Shown in pieces: positions 1-7,345 of a stretch of 64,000 nt of DNA; within the stretch, counting starts at the first letter, position 1, and each line of letters begins with the position of its first letter. The stretch is taken from contig OX638352.1 in the NCBI GenBank assembly GCA_951813545.1, forward strand, positions 2,294,001 to 2,358,000, given 5' to 3'. The translations under genes were made by a program, and so were the position numbers. The DNA is from an uncultured Poribacteria bacterium. Its GTDB lineage: Bacteria; Poribacteria; WGA-4E; WGA-3G. A model generated the notes under the pieces. The model did no database searches. It had not been told where the DNA came from and saw only the letters and a program-made list of their open reading frames with translations.

Positions 1-86
1 ATCGGGCCCGCTTGCAATCCAAAAAGAGGGCAAATACTTAAAACTATCAAAAGAGCAACTATTCTCACAATATTTTTACGTTTCAT
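1..86 (-). CDS. N-terminus of an exported protein (partial, runs off left edge)
   Basis: Reading the minus strand from the ATG at 86-84 gives an open frame of 28 codons to the window edge. It starts MKRKNIVRIV and continues with a hydrophobic stretch (ALLIVLSICPLFGL) and then QAG, which is a signal-peptide pattern: basic n-region, hydrophobic core, small residues at the end. A GGAG sequence lies a suitable distance upstream (about 97-101). An alternative ATG at 91-89 is followed at once by a stop, so 86 is the start. Nothing of the mature protein is visible and its function cannot be guessed. Confidence 0.55.
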   Translation of the reverse strand, partial: MKRKNIVRIVALLIVLSICPLFGLQAGP

Positions 87-221
87 TTCATTGCGTCTCC
101 TTCATTCTGTGGGTCCAGGGTCTTGGTTTGTAGGGTCGGCGTTTGCGCTATCAATACATTACCTCATAATTATACACCATAGGTGTCAATTTAGGAACTT
201 TTCGCCTTATTTCGTCGCAGC

Positions 222-250
222 TCTTCTACAGATGCCGCCCCTACGGGGCT
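222..250. repeat. Dispersed hairpin repeat, family R1 (copy 1)
   Basis: The core CAGATGCCGCCCCTACGGGG forms a CCCC-TAC-GGGG hairpin. Two more copies, with the same flanking TTCTA upstream, lie at 7001-7085. A degenerate piece (TTTTTCTACACAGATA) follows this copy near 269-285. It is non-coding and found only between genes. Confidence 0.7.
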
Positions 251-365
251 TAGGTTTGTGAGGTCCCATTTTTCTACACAGATACTGAAGAAATACCCAA
301 GCAAATAAACCCTACGGGATTCAAGAGGTTTTTTGAAGGATACCTTAAGGTTTTTGTGTAAAACT

Positions 366-386
366 CGGTGCGGTTAGGAAACCGCG
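366..386. repeat. Dispersed palindromic repeat, family R2 (copy 1)
   Basis: CGGTGCGGTTAGGAAACCGC is a palindrome (GCGGTT-AGG-AAACCGC). The same string, extended to a longer palindrome, occurs at 9673-9702. Fragments such as GGTGCGGTTTATGAAG (about 464) and GAACCGCACCTACCGAG (about 604) suggest degraded copies nearby. Confidence 0.65.
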
Positions 387-469
387 AAGAAACACCCAAG
401 CAAGAACCCTACCGGATCTGGGACTGCGACGGTTGTTTTTTTAAAATTGACAGTTATGGTGCGGTTTAT

Positions 470-654
470 GAAGTTTAATAAAATATTTCGGTAATTGACG
501 TGCAATGAAATGAATGGTTTCCCTACTACAAACGGGCAGGTTCGTAGTCGTGCGATTCATCGCACGTTCCGATATTACCGATTTAAAAAATTAATCTTCA
601 TCGAACCGCACCTACCGAGCCTGGAATTACCGATTTAAATAATTAAACTTCATC
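470..654. repeat. Inverted-repeat element next to the IsrB locus
   Basis: GAAGTTTAATAAAATATTTCGGTAAT near 470-495 reappears in inverted and slightly changed form near 626-651. A further direct copy of the ATTACCGATTTAAA... unit lies near 574-602. Between them is a short perfect hairpin, CGTGCGATTCATCGCACG (about 549-566). The layout resembles a small non-autonomous palindromic element. No gene is visible in 87-681. Confidence 0.45.
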
Positions 655-662
655 TAATCTTC

Positions 663-702
663 GGGCAGGAAACCCAATGCTTTAGCTTTGGGAGGAATGC
701 CC
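663..702 (-). other. Right-end hairpin of the IsrB element
   Basis: On the minus strand GGGCATTCCTCCCAAAGC pairs imperfectly with GCATTGGGTTTCCTGCCC around a TAAA loop. The loop contains the stop codon of the isrB-like gene. Subterminal imperfect hairpins overlapping the end of the gene are typical of IS200/IS605-type right ends. It may also act as a transcription terminator. Confidence 0.5.
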
Positions 703-1707
703 GCTCCTGTAGTAAAAGTTAAGGCGTGTGAGAACTCTGAAGTCAGAGCGTTTCGCGCCTGTTGTGAATCGTTTGTTTTCCATGCTGTATATTGAAAACA
801 AACCCTTTGCGTTAACGCCAGCAAGTCGGGCTAATCCGTATTTGACATGCCGAATGAGTGTGTTTTTGACCAATCCTTTCCCTAATAGAGTTCCGCCCAC
901 CCGTGTGCGTTTACCGCCTTTCGCTTCCTGTTGCCTATGCAACTCTCTGCGTTTTATCGGTATCGGTGAGATACACAGAAGCCTCGTGTTATCGGGTATA
1001 TCCGAACCGCCTACGGTATGATAAGCAAGACACCAAGAATCTACGCAATGCGCATCAAAGGTTTCCGATAGTTTCTTTGAAGACTTCTTGAGACCTAACC
1101 TATCCCGTATCTCTTTGGTTTCCCAACCCTGTAAAGTGTAGAGTTCCCAACGCTTTTCGATTTCGCTATAGAACCACTGTTTACCGACTTCCAAAGGGCT
1201 AAACGATTGATTCCACTTCTTCGCACGCTGTATCGTCCGTGCCGTAATATCCTCAACACATATATGAGCCACCGGATATAGGGTGGACAACCAATCAAGT
1301 ATGCGAAGTTTCCAGTCCCACCTCGCACGGGTGCCTGCGGGAATACGCGCTTTGTTCGCAAGACGGTTGGTTCTATTTTTGCGGTTCGGACACTTTCGGG
1401 AACGCCTACTTCTACGCAACTCTCGACGCTTCGCTACTTTCTTACCGACCTTGCTGTGAGCATCGGCTTGCACATTGAGATAAGTGTGTGCCTCACTTTT
1501 GACGGTAAACCCTTCTTTCTTACTGCCGGGGTCTACGCCAACAGCAATCTCTTGTTTATAGGCATCTGTATCATAATTGAGCCTGATACAGAATATGCCG
1601 TTAGACCAATAGGGGGTTGCCAACCCTTTCTTAATCAGCATGCCCGCTTTGTTTGGACGGGTCGGCATTAATTGCCTACCCGATTGACTCTTTACTGGAA
1701 CAAACAT
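682..1707 (-). CDS. isrB: IsrB-like RuvC nickase (RRXRR family, no HNH domain)
   Basis: The 341-residue protein starts with the PLMP-like domain typical of IscB/IsrB (QLMPTRP, residues 12-18). RuvC-I is GVDPGSKKEGF (Asp59), followed by an arginine-rich bridge helix of the RRXRR type (about 94-105). RuvC-II is VEDIT (Glu152) and RuvC-III is DAHCVDSW (219-226). RuvC-II leads into RuvC-III with only about 65 residues between and no His-Asn-His motif, so the HNH domain of IscB is absent. The length fits IsrB (about 350 residues). Family members are RNA-guided nickases carried by IS200/IS605-like transposons. No TnpA transposase lies nearby, so the element would need one in trans. All RuvC acidic residues are present, so activity is plausible. 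The main alternative is a degenerate IscB that lost its HNH domain. Confidence 0.8.
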   Translation of the reverse strand: MFVPVKSQSGRQLMPTRPNKAGMLIKKGLATPYWSNGIFCIRLNYDTDAYKQEIAVGVDPGSKKEGFTVKSEAHTYLNVQADAHSKVGKKVAKRRELRRSRRSRKCPNRKNRTNRLANKARIPAGTRARWDWKLRILDWLSTLYPVAHICVEDITARTIQRAKKWNQSFSPLEVGKQWFYSEIEKRWELYTLQGWETKEIRDRLGLKKSSKKLSETFDAHCVDSWCLAYHTVGGSDIPDNTRLLCISPIPIKRRELHRQQEAKGGKRTRVGGTLLGKGLVKNTLIRHVKYGLARLAGVNAKGLFSIYSMENKRFTTGAKRSDFRVLTRLNFYYRSGHSSQS

Positions 1708-1925
1708 CGTTTGTAATCTCCCTTTCGGGGTGTGTGTTTCCCCTTCCAGATCACAATATCCAAGCGGTATCAGACGAGGGGAGTATCCGATACATAGGAG
1801 AGGCTACCATACCCAAGATACTGCGATATTTTACTGTAGAAAATAGTTTAACTTGTGGAGTGAACGCTTGGTATACGCTTCGCACAAGCCCAATCCTTTA
1901 GGTTTGGGTTATTGACTTAGATTGT
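1708..1925 (-). ncRNA. Candidate omega-RNA of the IsrB element
   Basis: IscB/IsrB guide RNAs are encoded directly upstream of the protein gene on the same strand, and here 354 bp of non-coding DNA precede the isrB-like ATG. Read on the minus strand it begins with a hairpin (CCCAAACC...TTGGG, about 1895-1910). It continues with a GATAC-rich segment able to pair with itself (TATCGGATAC, CTGATACCG, 1765-1800) and ends in a short hairpin (CCCCGAAAGGG, about 1722-1732) just before AGATTACAAACG and the ATG. The guide would be the sequence 5' of the scaffold, near 1925-1945. The boundaries are approximate and inferred from structure and position only. Confidence 0.5.
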
Positions 1926-2061
1926 GCAGAAGAAGGCGCAACCTAATGGGTTATTATACACATGTTAGCGCAAAAAGTTGCAAAAAACAGTATATCCTAA
2001 GGAATCCTTGAAGCTGAAAGGATAATTGGTTATCAATAACCGGACATCGCAGCTTGTTGCG

Positions 2062-3477
2062 TCAGATATCTAACCTGAAGAATTTCAGAAACGCCACGGT
2101 TGTCAATACGACCGCAAAGAAGCAGAGCAGCAGCACATCCACGGCTGATTGGCGGAGCGTTTCTGCTAAGGTTGTGGTTTCCAAAGGTGGCGGCTGTGTA
2201 ATTTTGACAATATCAGTCGCTGGGTTCCACATTCTTACGGAGGCGTGATCTACAATTTTACTGAATAGATCGGTATGGAGTTCATTATAGTAACGCTCAC
2301 CGGCTTTAAAGTAACTGCTCCTTTTTCGCTTCCCCGTCTGTGTCAAGTTCGTGGTGAGATAAATGAGGGAAGATGTTGGCGTGATTCGTGAAAGCGTTTC
2401 ACCTACCTGTTCTTGTCGTTCTGTTTCACGTTTATAGTCCCGGTCGAGTTTGCCAGCGTGATTTTGAAATTTCTGTCGATATTCCTCTTCAAAGGGTTTC
2501 ATGCGTTCATCAACTTTGTTCGCAACCTCTCCAGCTATTATGCGTGTGCCCCGTTCATCTTCGGGCATCTCCATGACAATTTTCTTTTTTTCTTCTGAGA
2601 GTGCCGCATTGAAATCATCTCGAATAGCTTTCTTTTCCATATAGACACTCTGTGAAGTTCGTGTTGGGGCGATAACCTTCGCTGCAAGGAACCCTATGCG
2701 TGGCGTAATCAACACGGCGAACACCCAGACGGTAAAGACAACGATGAGTGCCGTTTTGACGCTGTCCAAGTAGGTAGAAATCACCGTTCCTATTGCAAAA
2801 AACACCCCGATGTAGAGTAGTGAGGCGAGGGTTAGGCTAAAAACTCGTGGAAAAATGTCTGACTCGCCGAGGGGAAAGCCTTGCCAGACAAGTAGAAGTA
2901 AGCCAAATAGAAACGACACCAGAAAGGGAACAACGAACACAAGGTAGCCACCGATTAACTTGCTCCATAAAAAGAGATCGCGCGGCACAGAATTTGATAA
3001 GGTTATCCGAATCGTACCTGCCTCTCGCTCACCGGCAACGGCATCAAATGTGAACAGGAGCGCAAGTAGACTGAAGACGGTACCTACCACGAATAGGAAG
3101 TCGAGATGTCCCAGAAGTTGAGAGAGCGGGGCAGAAAACGTAGAGGGGGGTCCCTGTGTGATCCCATTGCGCGTCATCCCAAAGTAGCTCGGGAGTGAGT
3201 CTCCTAATCCCTTTGCGAAGACACTCAAAGGTGTGGGTTTAAGAAAGAGTTTGGAAACTTCAATCTCCGGATCCAGTGGTGCCTTCGGGTTTACTGTCTT
3301 TTCCTCGATGTTCGCCAGTTTAACCGCTTCTTGGTAATCCACCAAGTCTTGCTGATAGTTTCGATAATTAATAGAAAGCGTGAGCGGAATAAGCAAAAGA
3401 CACATCAATAGGAGCGCGACAAACCGGACGCTCAAGATGTGATGCATCATTTCTTTCTGAATTAGCGTTGGGAGCAT
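2062..3477 (-). CDS. ABC-2 type transporter permease
   Basis: This is a membrane permease of the ABC-2/NosY type. After a first transmembrane helix (FVALLLMCLLLIPLTL) comes a long periplasmic segment, then a helix and the family-typical segment AGEREAGTIRITLSNS, followed by several more helices. A second soluble loop of about 150 residues with many charged residues precedes the last helix (LLLCFFAVVLTTVAFL). I place the start at ATG 3477 (MLPTLIQKEMMHH), with AGGTGA upstream. The frame is open 31 codons further, but that part lies in a dispersed repeat (3537-3672) that also occurs at 46.6 kb. No ATPase gene is adjacent. The substrate is unknown. Confidence 0.75.
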   Translation of the reverse strand: MLPTLIQKEMMHHILSVRFVALLLMCLLLIPLTLSINYRNYQQDLVDYQEAVKLANIEEKTVNPKAPLDPEIEVSKLFLKPTPLSVFAKGLGDSLPSYFGMTRNGITQGPPSTFSAPLSQLLGHLDFLFVVGTVFSLLALLFTFDAVAGEREAGTIRITLSNSVPRDLFLWSKLIGGYLVFVVPFLVSFLFGLLLLVWQGFPLGESDIFPRVFSLTLASLLYIGVFFAIGTVISTYLDSVKTALIVVFTVWVFAVLITPRIGFLAAKVIAPTRTSQSVYMEKKAIRDDFNAALSEEKKKIVMEMPEDERGTRIIAGEVANKVDERMKPFEEEYRQKFQNHAGKLDRDYKRETERQEQVGETLSRITPTSSLIYLTTNLTQTGKRKRSSYFKAGERYYNELHTDLFSKIVDHASVRMWNPATDIVKITQPPPLETTTLAETLRQSAVDVLLLCFFAVVLTTVAFLKFFRLDI

Positions 3478-3536
3478 GTTTTCACCTGAATAAAATATTT
3501 GGGTAATCCTATAAAGGACAGCGTTCATAGAGAGAG

Positions 3537-3672
3537 CGAAACCCAATAACCCAAGTGCTTTGGCAGTCAAAAGCGTTGGGTTTCACTTGTTCTTTGGTAT
3601 GTTCAAGTTTCCTGGTGTTGAGAAGTCTCTTTTGTATACACGTTTTACTGGTTCCCGTTCAACCCAACCTAC
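3537..3672. repeat. Dispersed repeat family R4 (copy 1)
   Basis: The minus strand reads GTAGGTTGGGTTGAACGG, then AGTGAAACCCAACG, then GTTGGGTTTCGCT. These blocks occur in the same order and similar spacing at 46594-46775. The two copies share the blocks but differ in between. The repeat overlaps the open extension upstream of the ABC-2 permease. Confidence 0.7.
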
Positions 3673-3676
3673 AGAC

Positions 3677-3820
3677 TTATGGTAAAGTGCAGCATTGTTT
3701 GACGATTACAAGAAGGCGAGGATACAATCCTCGCCAGCGGCGATGAGAGTTTACTTTCCTGAAAACCTGTCTACACATTATTGAATTTTACTATAAATAA
3801 ATTGTCCAAACCTTAGTAAG
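3677..3820. repeat. Dispersed repeat family R3 (copy 1), about 140 bp
   Basis: The segment from CTTATGGTAAAG to CCTTAGTA aligns along its whole length with 7181-7320. At its centre is a perfect hairpin, GGCGAGGAT-ACA-ATCCTCGCC (3715-3735). Together with copy R4 it fills the 350-bp gap between the ABC permease and the redoxin-like gene. Confidence 0.75.
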
Positions 3821-3827
3821 ACCTATA

Positions 3828-5420
3828 TTACCTGATTAAATTCTTAATCTTCGTTGAAAGTGTCTTTGGATCGACATCTATAAACACATCTTTGACGACC
3901 AATTCTCGACTTAAAAGAAGCGTTATGAGTTCTGTTTGTGGTTCGGACGCATCTTTATTGAGGAGCGACTGTATATTAAGAAACGTCCGTATTTGGTCGT
4001 TTTTATCCATCCAGAGGGGCATCGAAAGTTGGTGTTTCTCTTTCAACGCTTCAATCGCTTTCGCGGAATCATCAGTGCTAATGCCAACCGCTTGCAATTG
4101 GGTAGCGTCGTAGTTTGCGAGCAGTCTCTCCATCAGTTTTAGTTTCGGTCCACAGGTGGTGGAATCTGTTGAAAAAAGGTTCACAAGGACAAATTTACCG
4201 CGGAGTGTTTCTAACTTAACGGGTTTTCCCGAAAGGTCGGTCAGCACGATGTCTGGCATCGGTTTCCCCAGTAGGAGTGCCAATTCCTCCTGATCTATGG
4301 ACGCGGTGGGTGTTGGCGTTAATTGCTTGAGTAGTGCTTTTCCGTCTGGTGATTCAAGAAACGCCTCGCCGAGTTGTTCTTTGAGTTTCGTTTGTAAGTC
4401 GTCCGATGAGTTGATTTGGAATTGAAAGATGTTTCTTTTTCCGTTATTATTACCGCCTTTAAGAAGCTGCTCTTCTACCTGCTTCCTGACTTCTGCTGGC
4501 ATGTCTTCGGGCAGATCTGACGAGAAGATGGCAGTGGCTTCCACTGTGCTGTTATTATAAATTTTTCTCTGCGGTCCGTTACGATAGATTTTTCCACTGA
4601 CGCTTAGATTGAGCAGATGATGGTGGCAGCGCACGATAGGGAGCATATCGCCTTCTATTTCCAACAGAAATTCCTGTCCTGTTTTCTGATCAGGACGAAA
4701 TTGATAAAGATAACTACACGGCAGCGTCGGGTCAAATCCGTCTTCAGTGAGGACCCCAGGGATGCCTACTGTTGTATCTGCAGGGCAGAGCAGCACTTTT
4801 TCTGCCAGATATTGTGGGGAGAGTTCAGAAAGCCATTGTGGTTCTCCACCTACCTCAGCTCGGTGGTTTGCGAGGGCGAGTTTTATCTGCCTTAAATTCT
4901 CTCTACACTTCTCAATTCCTGTTGAATCGTCAGGGTTTTGTTTTTTTGAAGTGGAAGCTAACTCATAAGGATAGACATCTGCCAGAAGGAAGCGGTTCAA
5001 ACGGGTTAAGTCTGCACCACTTTGCGGATTTCGCGCAAGGAGTGCCTGCGTCTGTTCGCTGAGTTCGATATTAGCGAGATGTTGTGCTTCGTAGAGGGAG
5101 GGAACCTGGAGCAATCGGTTCAAATCGTCGAGCAGTGCTTTCTGAAGAGCCGGAGAAGGGCTGCTTATACCATCATATTCGTCCAGCAATCGCTGGGTTT
5201 CGGCAGAGAGTTGTGCCACTATGGGGTTGGATACTACGGCGCGTGTGTCTTGAAGTTTCACTGCCAAACTGCCGGGGTCTTTGAGATCTTCGAGGTGAAA
5301 CAGAAATTGATTTTCATCAGCAAAAGTAACTGAGGTCAAGATCAAAAAAGTAATAATCAGGGGGGTTGCGATTGTGGGCAGTAGGACGCGAACCTTCAAT
5401 CGTAAGATTGTTTTTGGCAT
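3828..5420 (-). CDS. Exported redoxin-like protein with pseudopilin-like middle segment
   Basis: A 530-residue exported protein. The hydrophobic segment LPTIATPLIITFLILTSVTFA near the N-terminus looks like a signal peptide. The middle segment (CRENLRQIKLALANHRAEVG ... YLAEKVLLCPAD) resembles the C-terminal part of type II secretion pseudopilins and DUF1559 proteins. The last 140 residues match the TlpA/AhpC redoxin fold: GKPMPDIVLTDLSGKPVKL, then LRGKFVLVNLFSTD. Where TlpA proteins have WCxxC, this one has DSTTCG, so the first cysteine is lost and thiol-disulfide exchange by the usual two-Cys route is unlikely. I chose ATG 5420, 9 nt from AAGGAG, over TTG 5426. Function unknown, probably a periplasmic or membrane-anchored binding or structural protein. 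Confidence 0.65.
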   Translation of the reverse strand: MPKTILRLKVRVLLPTIATPLIITFLILTSVTFADENQFLFHLEDLKDPGSLAVKLQDTRAVVSNPIVAQLSAETQRLLDEYDGISSPSPALQKALLDDLNRLLQVPSLYEAQHLANIELSEQTQALLARNPQSGADLTRLNRFLLADVYPYELASTSKKQNPDDSTGIEKCRENLRQIKLALANHRAEVGGEPQWLSELSPQYLAEKVLLCPADTTVGIPGVLTEDGFDPTLPCSYLYQFRPDQKTGQEFLLEIEGDMLPIVRCHHHLLNLSVSGKIYRNGPQRKIYNNSTVEATAIFSSDLPEDMPAEVRKQVEEQLLKGGNNNGKRNIFQFQINSSDDLQTKLKEQLGEAFLESPDGKALLKQLTPTPTASIDQEELALLLGKPMPDIVLTDLSGKPVKLETLRGKFVLVNLFSTDSTTCGPKLKLMERLLANYDATQLQAVGISTDDSAKAIEALKEKHQLSMPLWMDKNDQIRTFLNIQSLLNKDASEPQTELITLLLSRELVVKDVFIDVDPKTLSTKIKNLIR

Positions 5421-5610
5421 ATTCAAGATCTCCTTAGCACTTACATTTTGTAAGGTTCAGATACATATTTATTCTTAACGCGTTGTGCGAGTTGCTACGG
5501 ATTCTGATCTGAATTTCCGCTGCAAGCGTCGCTTTTCCAAGTCGCGTTGTTAGATTTCACACCGCCTTTCCAGAAAGGTTCCGAAAAAATATACCTGTAG
5601 AGATCATATT

Positions 5611-6021
5611 CTACACGCCTAACAGTTCAGCCTTATATTCCTCAACAATTGCCTCTAAAATGGATTCTGGGATATCCTCTAATTGCGATGCTAACTCTTC
5701 TTCAACGTTAACCATTAGGCTGTGGTCGAAGGTTTCACGTTCGGCACACGGGTCGAAGTATTCACCGTGTGCTTCCAACAGGACCGCCAAGCGTGCCGGA
5801 GTCAACCCTTCGGAGATACCGTGCAAGCCCCATGCCGTGCCTCGATAGCCTTTCTCGTAATCGGTGCCGAGATGTTCCTGTAGGATTTCTTCTCTTTCGG
5901 TGCCTTGTGCACCACTGCTTTCAAGTGCTTCTGCTGCAGTGATCGCTCGTGGGTCCAGTTCTACTTGGAAGGCGGTTGATGCATCTGCCGCTGGAACAGG
6001 GTAAATTTTATAGATTTCCAT
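5611..6021 (-). CDS. Small acidic hypothetical protein
   Basis: The 136-residue protein starts MEIYKIYPVP. I chose ATG 6021 because GGAGGACAAC stands directly upstream, a near-perfect ribosome binding site, whereas the open frame 8 codons further up has none. The protein is acidic and soluble, with no signal peptide or membrane segment. It ends in a helical stretch rich in Glu (NVEEELASQLEDIPESILEA). I do not recognise the family. It lies 116 bp downstream of the SDR gene and may be co-transcribed with it. Confidence 0.7.
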   Translation of the reverse strand: MEIYKIYPVPAADASTAFQVELDPRAITAAEALESSGAQGTEREEILQEHLGTDYEKGYRGTAWGLHGISEGLTPARLAVLLEAHGEYFDPCAERETFDHSLMVNVEEELASQLEDIPESILEAIVEEYKAELLGV

Positions 6022-6052
6022 GTTGTCCTCCGTTAATAATTGCAAAATATAA

Positions 6053-6129
6053 GGGCGGTCCGCCCAGAGAGTAGGAGCCGCCCGATTCCTCTATACCATT
6101 ATCCGGTGGTGAGGCACAGGGACCTCACC
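6053..6129. repeat. Paired hairpins between SDR gene and small acidic gene
   Basis: GGGCGGTCCGCCC (6053-6065) is a perfect palindrome. GGTGAGG-CACAGGGA-CCTCACC (6108-6129) is a second stem-loop. Neither is followed by a T-run on either strand, so they look more like REP-type repeats than intrinsic terminators. Confidence 0.45.
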
Positions 6130-6137
6130 CCACAAAG

Positions 6138-6920
6138 TTAAACCACTGCTGAGAGTCCGCCGTCAATGTTGATCGCTGTTCCGGTGATAAATGATGCGCA
6201 TTCTGAAACAAGGAAGGCAACGAGATTGCCTACCTCACTCGGTTCACCTAAACGTCCAAGCGGGTGTTCTGCCCCGCGTTCCTCCCAATATTCCTCAATT
6301 GTTCCCGGCGAACCCTCGGCTTTCCATGCGCGTTCCCCCTGAGCACTTTTAATTGAGGTTAGGCAGACGGTGTTAACCAAGATGTTGTGAGGTAGAAGTT
6401 CTTTGGAGAGTGCCTTCGTCAGGGCAATGCCAGCGGCTCGGCTTACGGAGGTGGGGCAGGAACCCGCACTGGGCTGTTTGCCTCCCGGATGCGTGATATT
6501 GATAATCCTCCCGCTACCGTTGCTCTTCATGTGCGGGATCACTAATCGCGCACAACGGACAGCACCCATTAACTTAAGGTCTAGGTCATCGTACCATGCT
6601 TCGTCGCTCATGGTTTCAAAATCACCACCTGCTGAACGACCGGCGTTGTTGATTAAAATATCGATTTTTCCGAAGTGGGTTGCGGTTTGTCCGATAAAAT
6701 TCTCTAACGTCTCCGGTATCGTTACATCTGCAGGGATTGCGAGAACTTCGCCACCGGTTTGTGTGCGGATATCTTCAGCCGCGTCTGCCAAGACTGTTTC
6801 GCGTCTCCCGCAAATTGCGACTTTCGCACCCTCTTCACATAACCGGCGCGCGATACCTTTGCCGATTCCCTCGCTTCCACCAGTAATGACTGCGACTTTT
6901 CCTGTCAATCCGAGTTCCAT
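6138..6920 (-). CDS. SDR-family oxidoreductase with altered catalytic Tyr/Lys
   Basis: A 260-residue short-chain dehydrogenase/reductase. The NAD(P)-binding motif TGGSEGIG (about 14-21), the NNAG motif (about 90-93) and the C-terminal FITGTAINIDGG typical of classical SDRs are all present. Where classical members carry YxxxK, this protein reads PTSVSRAAG, so the tyrosine is Thr and the lysine is Arg. Either it belongs to an atypical SDR subgroup with another acid/base residue, or it binds cofactor without ordinary reductase chemistry. Substrate unknown. The start has GAGGTGAAATT before the ATG. Confidence 0.8.
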   Translation of the reverse strand: MELGLTGKVAVITGGSEGIGKGIARRLCEEGAKVAICGRRETVLADAAEDIRTQTGGEVLAIPADVTIPETLENFIGQTATHFGKIDILINNAGRSAGGDFETMSDEAWYDDLDLKLMGAVRCARLVIPHMKSNGSGRIINITHPGGKQPSAGSCPTSVSRAAGIALTKALSKELLPHNILVNTVCLTSIKSAQGERAWKAEGSPGTIEEYWEERGAEHPLGRLGEPSEVGNLVAFLVSECASFITGTAINIDGGLSAVV

Positions 6921-7000
6921 AATTTCACCTCGTGTTTTTAATGCTCCTTTCGGTTTGTTTACTAAACTTTGGACAATTTTTCAAAGGTTTTCATGTGATA

Positions 7001-7085
7001 GATTTCTATGCAGATGCCGTCCCTACGGGGCTTTGGTCTTGGGGTGGACGATTTCTATACAGATGCCGCCCCTACGGGGCTGCAG
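7001..7085. repeat. Dispersed hairpin repeat R1 (copies 2 and 3, tandem)
   Basis: GATTTCTATGCAGATGCCGT... (7001-7036) is followed 13 bp later by a nearly identical unit (7050-7085). Each contains the CCC-TAC-GGG hairpin seen at 222-250. The 6921-7345 gap holds only these and an R3 copy. Confidence 0.75.
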
Positions 7086-7180
7086 CTATTGGAAGCGATG
7101 AGATGCTTTTTCTCCGAGTTATGCTCGCGTGAAAACTCATAGAAAAATATTAAAAAGTTTCAACATTGCGCGTCAAACAA

Positions 7181-7320
7181 ACTTATGATAAAGGGCAGTA
7201 TTATTTGGCGATTACAGGAAGGCGAGGATACAATCCTCGCCAGCGGTGGTGAGCGTTGCTTTCCTGAAAACCCGTCTATATGTTTCAAACTTTACTATAA
7301 ATTTTCCAAACTTTAGTATA
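7181..7320. repeat. Dispersed repeat family R3 (copy 2)
   Basis: About 140 bp aligning with 3677-3820, in the same orientation, with the identical hairpin GGCGAGGAT-ACA-ATCCTCGCC at 7221-7241 and the same tail (TTTCCTGAAAAC, TTTACTATAAAT, CCAAAC). Confidence 0.75.
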
Positions 7321-7345
7321 GTTTTAGGACCATAGTTTCATGATG

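Noticed and set aside
3478..3570. N-terminal extension of the ABC-2 permease
   Set aside because: The codons lie in a dispersed repeat that also occurs at 46.6 kb, and a ribosome binding site is found at the internal ATG 3477.
6108..6129. Intrinsic terminator between SDR and small acidic gene
   Set aside because: The stem-loop has no T-run on either strand.
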